Shown here: piece by piece, positions 17,475 to 25,155 of the stretch | Position numbering within the stretch: the stretch's first letter is position 1 | Layout: each line of letters begins with the position of its first letter | Assembly: GCF_008386585.1 (NCBI RefSeq) | Contig: NZ_VUOB01000028.1 | Location: forward strand, 62,001 to 126,000 | Direction: 5' to 3' | Source: Solihabitans fulvus | Lineage (GTDB): Bacteria; Actinomycetota; Actinomycetes; Mycobacteriales; Pseudonocardiaceae | Length of the DNA: 64,000 bases | Program-made: the position numbers and the translations under genes | Notes under the pieces: model-generated | What the model saw: the letters and a program-made list of their open reading frames with translations, nothing else | Told to the model about the DNA's origin: nothing | The model's database searches: none

Positions 17475-17542
17475 TCTCACTGTGTGCCAATTCGCACGGT
17501 GTGCCAACTCTCATTGGGTACCAATTCTCATTGGGTGCCAAC
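17475..17542. repeat. Four tandem 17-bp direct repeats in a promoter/leader region
   Basis: Units lie at 17475-17491, 17492-17508, 17509-17525 and 17526-17542, with no spacer. On the + strand they read TCTCACTGTGTGCCAAT, TCGCACGGTGTGCCAAC, TCTCATTGGGTACCAAT and TCTCATTGGGTGCCAAC. The last two also contain TTGG-N3-CCAA dyads when read on the - strand. The array fills the gap between the FixH-like gene and the ribosome site of the membrane-protein gene on the - strand, so it is probably an operator array or a leader-RNA element for the last two genes. Confidence 0.85.
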
Positions 17543-17556
17543 GAGTTCCTGCGGTG

Positions 17557-17997
17557 TCAGCCGCGCACGGTGAGCGGCAGGACGACCTGTTGCCGGCCGG
17601 CGGGCCCGGCCACCGCCACGGTCAGCTCCCACTGGCCGGCCATCAGCAGCGACACGTCCGCGCGGTGCCGGCCGGGCTCGGCCGGGGTCAACGCGACCGG
17701 GGTGAAGGCGTGGCCCATGGCCGGCATGACGGGTGCGACGGTGACCGTGGCCGGCGCCGCAGGCCGCCCGGCCCGGTCGGTCACGGTGACCTCGACCCTG
17801 GTCGTGCCCACCCTCGGCACCGCGACCGACACCTCGACCCGGTAGTCCGCGCTGGCCGCGCTCAGCACCTCGGGGCCGGCAGGTCCCGACGGCCAGGCCA
17901 GCCAGGCGACCAGGGCCGCGACCGCGGCGGCGGCACAGGAGATCAGCGCAACGGCCCTGCGGCGGGTCGGCGCGGCAGGCGGGTCGAGGCCGGTCAC
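17557..17997 (-). CDS. FixH/YtkA-like domain protein, membrane anchored
   Basis: A 146-aa protein with a basic N-terminus, one transmembrane helix (about residues 15-36) and an extracytoplasmic immunoglobulin-like beta domain of the FixH/YtkA type (about 50-146). The domain carries the typical motif APVMPAMGHAFTPVAL, then RADVSLLMAGQWELTVAV. YtkA-like domains occur with copper trafficking and cytochrome oxidase assembly genes; Met and His of MPAMGH could bind Cu(I) (family-based inference). GTG 17997 overlaps the stop of the upstream gene by 4 bp (GTGA), so they are coupled. Confidence 0.78.
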   Translation of the reverse strand: MTGLDPPAAPTRRRAVALISCAAAAVAALVAWLAWPSGPAGPEVLSAASADYRVEVSVAVPRVGTTRVEVTVTDRAGRPAAPATVTVAPVMPAMGHAFTPVALTPAEPGRHRADVSLLMAGQWELTVAVAGPAGRQQVVLPLTVRG

Positions 17998-19478
17998 GGC
18001 CGGCCTCCGTCGGCGGGCGGCACGTCCAGCACGACCGGCACGGTGAGCGTCGAGTAGTCCCGCTCCGCCTGGATCCACACGCGGTAGGTCCCGGCGACGG
18101 GAAAGGTGTAGGTGAACGGCACGTCGGGCCCGAACGCGGCGACCGTCTCGTCCGGCTGGCCGCCGGGGGTGGCGGCGGCGGCCATCGTGGTCGCGGTCAT
18201 CGAGTGCACGTGCGCCCACACCTGCGCGGTCTGCGCCGCCGCGCCGACCGCCGGATCGCCGTCGAGCGGGCCGACCGCGATCAGGTGGCCGACCATGCCA
18301 AGCCACGGTTGCAGGGTCGCGGTGTCGCCGATTCTCGCGGTGATCGTGACGGGTCGACCGGCCGCCAGGGCGGTCGCGTCGACCGTGACGGGGACGCCGT
18401 CGACCCGCCGGGCGCCGAGGCCGCCGACCGGGTCGGCCTGGCCGGTGGAACCGTTGCCAGGCAGCACGGTCAGCCCGGTCGGCGAGCGAAGCAGCTGGTT
18501 GCCGCCGCCGCGCCTGCCCAGCTCGGCGGACACCGCGTAGTGGCCGGCCGCCGGCAGCGTCAGGCGCGCCTGGAACTCGCCGGGCGCGACCTGGACGGGA
18601 TGTTCGTGCCACAGCCGACCGGACGGGCCGATCACGAGCAGGTGCAGCAGGGCGCTGTCGTGCACGAGCAGGTCGTCGACCGGCTGGCCGGTGGCGCCGT
18701 CGGTCAGCGACAGGGTCACGTCGCTGGGCTGCCCGGCGGTGAGCGGCGCCGTCGGCAGCGCCAGCACGACAGGGGCGCGGGAGTAGTCGGACACCAGAGG
18801 TTGGCTGAGCGCATAGGGATCGGCGACGTTGCGGGCCGTCGGGTCCAGCTGCGGGCCGGGTTGCGGGGGCAGCGGCAGGCTCGCCGAGAGCACCGCGCCG
18901 GTGACCGCGACGGCGAGCGCGGCCAGCACGCCGCCTGCCGGGACCAGCGTCAACCAGCCTCGCCTCGCCCGCACGGCGGCGACCAGCGCGAGGAACAGCA
19001 GCGCGCCCGCCGAGGCGAACCCGGCGTAGGTGGCCCGTTCGGCCGGCGACAGCGCCGTTCCCGGCACCAGGAACGAGATCAGCGCCACGCGCGTCCCGTC
19101 GTCCAGCGCGACCTGCCACGGCCCGACCCGGTCCACCCGCAGCGTCGCCGAGTACCCGCCGGGGGCCGCGCCCAGCCGCAGCTCGGCCTGCCGGTCGGTC
19201 GGCGCGCCGGCCGCGTCGGTCGGCGCGACCCGCAGCCGCAGGGTGCCCGGCGCGGCGCCGGCGTGGGTGACCACGTCGACCCGCAGCGGGCCGGGCACGC
19301 TGGTCACGCGCCGCAGCACCACGGTCAGCTCCCGGTCGCCCAGCGTCTGCGCGACGTGCAGGTCGCCGACGGTGGACGCGCTGTCCGCCGCCGCCTGGCC
19401 GCCGCCCACCACGCCGAACACCAGGGCGAGGCACGCTGCGAACGACACAACGCGGGCGGCACGCCTCCTGATCGTCAC
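17994..19478 (-). CDS. Secreted multidomain beta-sandwich protein with internal membrane helices (copper-handling candidate)
   Basis: A 494-aa protein with a signal peptide (residues 1-31) and an extracytoplasmic CopC/YtkA-like beta domain (about 35-135). Two hydrophobic helices follow near 146-165 and 175-200. Two further beta domains carry RLWHEHPVQVAPGEFQARL and VWAHVHSMTATTM, the latter ending in YTFPVAGTYRVWIQAE, a pattern seen in heavy-metal-associated and FixH-like domains. His/Met-rich turns suggest metal binding (inference). It is the first gene of a four-gene operon (19478 to 15719) and overlaps the next gene by 4 bp. No enzymatic motif is seen. Confidence 0.7.
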   Translation of the reverse strand: MTIRRRAARVVSFAACLALVFGVVGGGQAAADSASTVGDLHVAQTLGDRELTVVLRRVTSVPGPLRVDVVTHAGAAPGTLRLRVAPTDAAGAPTDRQAELRLGAAPGGYSATLRVDRVGPWQVALDDGTRVALISFLVPGTALSPAERATYAGFASAGALLFLALVAAVRARRGWLTLVPAGGVLAALAVAVTGAVLSASLPLPPQPGPQLDPTARNVADPYALSQPLVSDYSRAPVVLALPTAPLTAGQPSDVTLSLTDGATGQPVDDLLVHDSALLHLLVIGPSGRLWHEHPVQVAPGEFQARLTLPAAGHYAVSAELGRRGGGNQLLRSPTGLTVLPGNGSTGQADPVGGLGARRVDGVPVTVDATALAAGRPVTITARIGDTATLQPWLGMVGHLIAVGPLDGDPAVGAAAQTAQVWAHVHSMTATTMAAAATPGGQPDETVAAFGPDVPFTYTFPVAGTYRVWIQAERDYSTLTVPVVLDVPPADGGRP

Positions 19479-19565
19479 GGCGACGAGCCTAGGAACGCGG
19501 CGTGGTCACGTCGTCACAGCGACGAGGGACCACGGGTCCCCCGAGCGAGTGACTCTCCCCCTACG

Positions 19566-20660
19566 TCAACCCTGGCCGGTGATCCGGCGGATCGCCTCAA
19601 GGGGATACGGCGCCTGCCTGCTCTCCCGCTGGAACTCGCGGTAGAAGTCCGTCATCACCTCGGCGAGCGGCGCGTGGCGGGTGAGGATCGCCGCGACCTC
19701 CTGCGGTATTCCCGTGGGAAGTTCTCCTCTGGCGCACGCGCGCACGAACGCGGCGCGGTCGTCTCCCCGGTACCCGTACAGGGCGGTGACGAGCCAGATC
19801 ACCAGGTGCGTGACGGTGTAGCAGCGGTCATAGGTCTGGTGCTCGGCGACGAAGTCGGCCTCGTCCTTCGACAGGTCGAACCTGGAGGAGATCGAGAGGC
19901 CGTAGTCCGCGAAGAACAGGCGCTCGCCGTCGGTCAGGATGTTCTGGAAGTGGCCGTCGAAATGCAGGAGCCCTCTGGCGTTCATGAACGAGGTCCCTGC
20001 CTCGAGTTCCCTCGCCACCATGGCACACGCCTGCTCGGCCGCCTCGTCGCCCGCCTTGATCTGAACGTCCAGCCAGTCGTGCAGGTTCTGCGGGATGTAC
20101 TCCAGGAACAGCGCGATGCTCGCCGAGGAGTCCCGCACGGCCTCGATCCGGCGGCGCGCCTCCGGTCTGCCTTCCCAGTAGGCGACGACCCGCTCCACGT
20201 CGGCCAGCTCCTCGGGCAGCGGCTGCCCGGGATGCGGCAGCACCCGCCAGTGGTACATCAGGGGAAAGCCCTCGTACTCCTGCGCGAGCACCCAGTTCGT
20301 CGTCATGGTGTGCACGGCCAACTCCCGCCAGGCCCCGAAGCCCGCGCCCCCGATGAGCCCGACGCCGTAGTGGCAGAAGTCGGGTAGCCCGAAGAGGTTC
20401 GCCGTGGACCGGACGTTCTCCGGCTGCCGTTCCAGGTCGGTCAGCGGCACCCGCTTGACGAAGACCGGGGTCCCGCCGACCTCCAGCAACGCCGAGGTCC
20501 CGCCGATCCCGGACCCCATCGGCACGGCCGTGTCGACGAGGTCGCGCAGTTCGCGATCGCTGTACAGGGCCAGCGAGGTGGAGACGGCGCTGTGCGCGGC
20601 CAGACGCGCACCGCGCGACAGGTCAGGGCTCTCGACGACCGACTCCACCGGGGCATCCAC
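19566..20660 (-). CDS. Protein-kinase-like fold protein (possible Ser/Thr or small-molecule kinase)
   Basis: A 364-aa soluble protein with kinase-fold motifs. A Gly-rich start (PMGSGIGGTSALLEVGGTP) is followed by the VAIK-like VFVKRVPL. The catalytic loop reads LLHFDGHFQNILT (HxDxxxxN) and the metal loop reads LFFADYGLS (DYG in place of DFG). The rest resembles actinobacterial stand-alone eukaryotic-like or aminoglycoside-kinase-type proteins; the substrate is unknown. ATG 20660 is preceded by GGAGAGG. A near-palindrome GGGTGCTCGAACACCC lies in the leader (about 20680-20695), and a TATAGT -10-like hexamer lies on the - strand at 20707-20702, so it probably has its own promoter. Confidence 0.75.
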   Translation of the reverse strand: MDAPVESVVESPDLSRGARLAAHSAVSTSLALYSDRELRDLVDTAVPMGSGIGGTSALLEVGGTPVFVKRVPLTDLERQPENVRSTANLFGLPDFCHYGVGLIGGAGFGAWRELAVHTMTTNWVLAQEYEGFPLMYHWRVLPHPGQPLPEELADVERVVAYWEGRPEARRRIEAVRDSSASIALFLEYIPQNLHDWLDVQIKAGDEAAEQACAMVARELEAGTSFMNARGLLHFDGHFQNILTDGERLFFADYGLSISSRFDLSKDEADFVAEHQTYDRCYTVTHLVIWLVTALYGYRGDDRAAFVRACARGELPTGIPQEVAAILTRHAPLAEVMTDFYREFQRESRQAPYPLEAIRRITGQG

Positions 20661-20764
20661 CTCTCCGAAACACCTGGGTGCTCGAACACCCCGTTGATCG
20701 CACTATAGGTGAGGATCGACGACAAGCGCGGCGACCGCGACGCCCCGGCGAAGGCGTCGCCGCC

Positions 20765-21427
20765 CTACGGGCCGCAGCCGGACACCAGGCCGTTCACGTG
20801 GGCGTAGGCCACCACCTGGACCCGGTCGCGCAGGCCAAGTTTGGCCAACACCCGCGACACGTGCGTCTTCACGGTCTCCTCGCCGACCCGCAGCGCGGCC
20901 GCGATCTCGGCGTTGCTGCGGGCCTTCGCCAGCAGCAGCAACACCTCCCGCTCGCGGAAGGTCAGCCGGTCGAGCTCGGGCGGGCGCACCGACGGCGCGA
21001 TGCTGTCGGCGAAGCGCTCGGCCAGCCGCCGCGTCACCGCGGGGTCGATGATCGTGTCCCCGCGCGCGGCCACCCTGATCGCACCGATCATCTCCTCCGG
21101 CGGCAGGCTCTTGAGCAGGAATCCGCTGGCGCCCAACTGAAGAGCGCGGTGCACGTACTCGTCGCTGTCGTAGGTGGTGAGCAGCAGCACCCTGGTCACG
21201 TTGCCCGGCGTCGCGAGGATCGCCTCGGTTGCGGCCAGCCCGTCCAGCCTCGGCATCCGCACGTCGAGCACGGCGACCTCCGGCCGGACCCGCGCCGCCT
21301 CGACGACCGCGGCCGCGCCGTCGGCGACCTCGGCGGCGCAGCACAGGTCGGCCTGGGTGTCCAGCACGGCACGCAGCCCGGACCGGAACATCGCGTGATC
21401 GTCGGCGAGCAACACCCGGATGGTCAC
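20765..21427 (-). CDS. NarL/LuxR-family response regulator
   Basis: A 220-aa regulator. The receiver domain has Asp9-Asp10, phosphoacceptor Asp55 in VAVLDVRMPRLDG, and Lys106 in FLLKSLPPEEM. The C-terminal LuxR HTH runs LTFREREVLLLLAKARSNAE into GEETVKTHVSRVLAKLGLRD. GTG 21427 overlaps the sensor kinase stop by 4 bp (GTGA), so the pair is cognate. The system resembles DesRS/LiaRS-type regulators that respond to membrane or antibiotic stress, but the adjacent genes give no firm hint of targets. Confidence 0.92.
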   Translation of the reverse strand: MTIRVLLADDHAMFRSGLRAVLDTQADLCCAAEVADGAAAVVEAARVRPEVAVLDVRMPRLDGLAATEAILATPGNVTRVLLLTTYDSDEYVHRALQLGASGFLLKSLPPEEMIGAIRVAARGDTIIDPAVTRRLAERFADSIAPSVRPPELDRLTFREREVLLLLAKARSNAEIAAALRVGEETVKTHVSRVLAKLGLRDRVQVVAYAHVNGLVSGCGP

Positions 21428-22632
21428 GGCGTTCCCTCGGTTCCGGTCGGCCGATCGTCGTTGCCCGGCAACGGGAACGCGGCCTCGACCACCCAGCGCG
21501 ACCCGTCGGGGTCCGGTCCGTAGCTCAGGTCGCCGCCGAACAGCCCGACCCGCTTGCGCATCCCGGCCATGCCCCGGCGCGGCCCGCGCTCGCGCGCCAC
21601 GCCGCGCGGCGCCGGCGTCGGCAGCGTGTTCGCCACGGTCAGCCGCAGGCGGTCCGGTTGGTAGGTCAGCGACACCTCGGCCGCTCCCCCGCCGTGCCGC
21701 AGCGCGTTGGTCAACGCCTCCTGCACGATCCGGTACAGCGCCACGTCGAGCGACGGCGGCAGTTCGCGCCTCGGTCCGGCGATGCTCATGGTCACGGCGA
21801 GTCCCGCGGCTCGCACGCCGTCCAGCAGGTCGTCGACGTTGTCGAGGCCGGGCTGCCGCCGCACGCCCTCCTCCGCGTCGCCGTGCAGCACGCCGAGCAG
21901 CCGCCGCAGGTCGGTCATCGCCGACCGGCTGCTCGTCTCGACGGCGGTCAGCGAGGCGTGCGGCGGCCCCGCCGGGACGGTGGCCAGGCTGAGCCGAGCC
22001 GCGCCGGCGTGCACGCCGATCGCGCTGACGTGGTGGGAGATCACGTCGTGCAGGTCGCGGGCGATGGCGCCGCGCTCCTCCGCGACCGCGCGCCGCACGG
22101 CCGCCTGCTCGTCCCTGCGCTGCCGCTCGGCCCGCTGCTCCAGCTCCGCGATGTGCGCGCCCCTGGCCGTGGTGTGCCGGCCGACCAGCCACGGCAGCAA
22201 CCCGTTGACCAGCCCCGAAATGGCCAGCAGCCGCCAGTCGGACTCCCTGCCCTTGTCGTCGAGGAGGTCGTTGCCGAGCACGCCGACGAGCAGCGCGACC
22301 AGGGCCACCACCGCGGGCGCGGTCCGCAGCCACGCGCCCGCCCGGTACGCGGAGATCAGCAGGCCGGCCATCCCGATCTCCCCGACCGTGCAGACCGACG
22401 CGAGCAGCAGCGGGCCGGCAACCCGCAGGACGGCGTGCGCGACCGCGACCACCCCGGACAGGCTGGTCCGCGCGGCGAGGCCGACGTCGGTCAGCGCGAG
22501 GGCGGCCGCCACGACCCAGGTCTGCCAGTGCCACATCGGCACCCGCAGGAACAGCATCCCCAGGTCGGCCACCAGGCAGACCGCGGCGACCAACAGCGCC
22601 TGGCGTGCCAACGAACCCGAAATGTCCAGCAC
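21424..22632 (-). CDS. Sensor histidine kinase, HisKA_3 type
   Basis: A 402-aa kinase with an N-terminal membrane domain of about six helices (first 155 residues) and a coiled-coil linker (ELEQRAERQRRDEQAAVRRA). The HisKA_3 motif AIARDLHDVISHHVSAIGVH holds the phospho-His, and HATPase_c follows, with EALTNALRHGGG and RGMAGMRKRVGLFGG. It belongs with the response regulator it overlaps. ATG 22632 is used. It shares architecture with the kinase at 550-1752 but only modest sequence similarity is apparent. Confidence 0.92.
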   Translation of the reverse strand: MLDISGSLARQALLVAAVCLVADLGMLFLRVPMWHWQTWVVAAALALTDVGLAARTSLSGVVAVAHAVLRVAGPLLLASVCTVGEIGMAGLLISAYRAGAWLRTAPAVVALVALLVGVLGNDLLDDKGRESDWRLLAISGLVNGLLPWLVGRHTTARGAHIAELEQRAERQRRDEQAAVRRAVAEERGAIARDLHDVISHHVSAIGVHAGAARLSLATVPAGPPHASLTAVETSSRSAMTDLRRLLGVLHGDAEEGVRRQPGLDNVDDLLDGVRAAGLAVTMSIAGPRRELPPSLDVALYRIVQEALTNALRHGGGAAEVSLTYQPDRLRLTVANTLPTPAPRGVARERGPRRGMAGMRKRVGLFGGDLSYGPDPDGSRWVVEAAFPLPGNDDRPTGTEGTP

Positions 22633-22696
22633 AACCGCCAGGATGCCCGAAACCGCGCCGGAGGTGGTGCGGGTCCCCGATCTCCACAGCGGTCGT

Positions 22697-25099
22697 TCAG
22701 GTCGCGGCTCTGGTGCCGGTCGCCGAGATCTCGGCCGCGCTGGTCCACGGTCCCCGGCCGCCGGCCTCGCTCAGCGCCCGCAGCCGCAGGTAGCGGCCGG
22801 TGGCGGAGCCGAGGTACACCGACTTGCGGGCGGCGGTGTCGGCGAACGTGCCGGTGGCGACCTCGGTCCCCCAGTTCGTGGTCGAGTCGGACACGAACAC
22901 CTCGTACGCGCCGATGCGGCCGTTGGCGTTGCCGTCCTGACGCGGCAGGTAGCCGACGCCGTCCAGGTTGTACCGCGCGCCGAGGTCGAGCTGGAGCTCG
23001 TGCGGCAGCGAGGCTCCGGTCGGGGACCACCTGGTGTGCCAGATCGTCGCAGGGTCGCCGTCGATCGCGTTCGCCGCCGCGCCGTGCTCCGCGACCAGTT
23101 CCTCGCTGTCCGCGCGCACCACCCGCCAGCCCGAGGTCGGGATCGCCGCGCTGGTGAGCATGGCGTGCAGGGTGATCGGCTGCGGGGTCACCTGGTGCAG
23201 GTCGAACACGAGGATCTGGTTGTCGCCCTCGACGAGCCAGGACGACGGGCAGTACAGCCGCTGCTGTGGGCCGATCTCCCAGTAGCGGCCGAGGTTGTGG
23301 CCGTTGACCCAGACGACGCCCTTGGTCCAGTTCGACAGGTCGAGGTAGGTGTCGCCGACGGTGCTCAGCGAAACGGTGGCGCGGAAGAAGATTCCCGGCC
23401 GGCGCGGGTCGGTCACCGTCGGCGCGAGCGAGGCGACGTAGGCGTCGTCCATCGGCAGCGAGTAGACCTGCCAGTTGGTCAGGGTGCCGGTGAGCGGGCC
23501 TGCGTCTTGCAGGGCCACCGACTCCAGGATGCCCTTCCTGTCGACCAGCGCGTGCCCGAAGTTGGTGCGGCCCATGCCCTCCACGAGCACGTCGAGGCGG
23601 GGATCGGTGCCGACGGCGCTCGACGGCGGGAGCGTGAGCGGCGCGTTGGCGGTGGCGATGTTGAGCGCGCTCGCGACCGGCTGCGGGAGGTTCTGCCGGT
23701 ACAGGCCGCCCGCGTAGACCTGGTCGAGGCACACCGTGGCGTAGTCGTGCACCCACCTGATCTCCAGCTGCCCACCGGAGTAGCCGTGGAGTTGCCTGCG
23801 GTACAGGATGAATCCCGAGTTCTGGTTGTAGGTCTCCATCGGCCTCGGGTCGACGGTCTGGCTGGCCGGCAGCGGGGCCGGCAGGTTGTCCCAGACGGAG
23901 GCATACGGCGTCGGGGTGTACTGCGCGCCGCCGGAGGCGATGGTCGGGACGGGGGCCGGCACGGCGGGCAGCGGGGTGGGCAGGTAGCCGGCGATCAGGT
24001 TGCGGTACGCGGTGTACCTGGGGGTCGGCGCGCCCTGTTCGGTGATCGGGGCCGAGTAGTCGTAGCTGGTGATGTCGGGCTGGTAGTTGCCGGACAGGTC
24101 GTCCGCGTTGGCTCCCGCGGAGAAGCCGAAGTTGGTGCCGCCGTGGATCACGTAGATGTTGAACGACAGCCCGCGATCCATGCAGCCCCTGATCGTCGAC
24201 GAGATGTCGTTGCCCTGTCCCTGGAAGGTGCTGTCGCCCCAGTGCGTCAGCCAGCCCGGGTACACCTCGCCGGCCATCGCGGGCACCGTGGGGAACGCCC
24301 GCCTCGCGGCGGCGATCGCCGAGGCGTCGCCGCCGCTGAGCGCGATCGCGCCGCCGCTGACCACGGTGTGGTTGCCGGTCACCTGGGACAGCCCGTCCTC
24401 GGTGTAGAACGGGCCCGTGACGCCGTTGTCCAGCCACAGCTGCCGGAGCTCCGCCAGGTAGCCCGCGTCGCTGCCGTAGCTGCCGTACTCGTTCTCCACC
24501 TGGATCATCAGGATGGGGCCGCCGTTGCCGATCATCAGCGGCCGCACGCGCGCGGCCAGCTCGGTGACGTACCTGGTGACGGCCGCCATATAGTGCGGGT
24601 CGGCCGCGGAGTTGACCCGCAGTGCGATGCCCCGGTTCGCCAGCAGGTAGGGCGGGATCCCGCCGAGGTCCCATTCGCCGCAGACGTACGGGCCGGGACG
24701 CAGCAGCACCCACATGCCCTCCTGTTGGCACAGCTGGATGAAGCTGACCACGTCGCGCCGGTCGGTGGTGAAGTCGAAGACGCCTGGCGACTCCTCGACG
24801 TGGTTCCACATCACGTAGAGCGCCACGGTGTTCATCCCCATGGCCTTGGCCAGCTGGATGCGGTGCCGCCAGTGCTGGACCGGGATGCGCGCCGGGTGCA
24901 TCTCGCCGCTGCGGATCTGGAACGGCTTGCCGTCCAACAGGAACGCGCTGCCGTCGGCCGCGAACGCGAACCGCTGCGTCGCGGCCGTCGGGTCCGGCGA
25001 GGCCGGCGCGGCCGTCGAGGCGAAGGCGGGATCGGCGGTGACGGCCATCGCGCCGACCGCGCTGAGCAGGCTGAGCGACAGGAAGCCGCGCCGGTCCAT
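22697..25099 (-). CDS. Secreted GH35 beta-galactosidase with C-terminal CBM32 domain
   Basis: An 800-aa exported glycosidase. The N-terminus MDRRGFLSLSLLSAVGAMAV has the twin-arginine RRGFLS motif, so Tat export of a folded enzyme is likely. The GH35 (beta/alpha)8 domain follows: acid/base Glu in MIQVENEYGSYG and nucleophile Glu in AGEVYPGWLTHWG. Jelly-roll domains come next (VWVNGHNLGRYWEIGPQQ), and a last F5/8-type C domain (about residues 660-800) should bind galactosides. ATG 25099 has GAGGAG 7 bp upstream. It follows the GH2 enzyme gene in the same direction, 56 bp away, so the two probably act together on plant beta-galactans outside the cell. Confidence 0.93.
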   Translation of the reverse strand: MDRRGFLSLSLLSAVGAMAVTADPAFASTAAPASPDPTAATQRFAFAADGSAFLLDGKPFQIRSGEMHPARIPVQHWRHRIQLAKAMGMNTVALYVMWNHVEESPGVFDFTTDRRDVVSFIQLCQQEGMWVLLRPGPYVCGEWDLGGIPPYLLANRGIALRVNSAADPHYMAAVTRYVTELAARVRPLMIGNGGPILMIQVENEYGSYGSDAGYLAELRQLWLDNGVTGPFYTEDGLSQVTGNHTVVSGGAIALSGGDASAIAAARRAFPTVPAMAGEVYPGWLTHWGDSTFQGQGNDISSTIRGCMDRGLSFNIYVIHGGTNFGFSAGANADDLSGNYQPDITSYDYSAPITEQGAPTPRYTAYRNLIAGYLPTPLPAVPAPVPTIASGGAQYTPTPYASVWDNLPAPLPASQTVDPRPMETYNQNSGFILYRRQLHGYSGGQLEIRWVHDYATVCLDQVYAGGLYRQNLPQPVASALNIATANAPLTLPPSSAVGTDPRLDVLVEGMGRTNFGHALVDRKGILESVALQDAGPLTGTLTNWQVYSLPMDDAYVASLAPTVTDPRRPGIFFRATVSLSTVGDTYLDLSNWTKGVVWVNGHNLGRYWEIGPQQRLYCPSSWLVEGDNQILVFDLHQVTPQPITLHAMLTSAAIPTSGWRVVRADSEELVAEHGAAANAIDGDPATIWHTRWSPTGASLPHELQLDLGARYNLDGVGYLPRQDGNANGRIGAYEVFVSDSTTNWGTEVATGTFADTAARKSVYLGSATGRYLRLRALSEAGGRGPWTSAAEISATGTRAAT

Positions 25100-25155
25100 G
25101 GTCGTCTCCTCGTGGCGGGACTGGGTGGGGGTCAGCTCCTGAGGAACCGCTCCGG

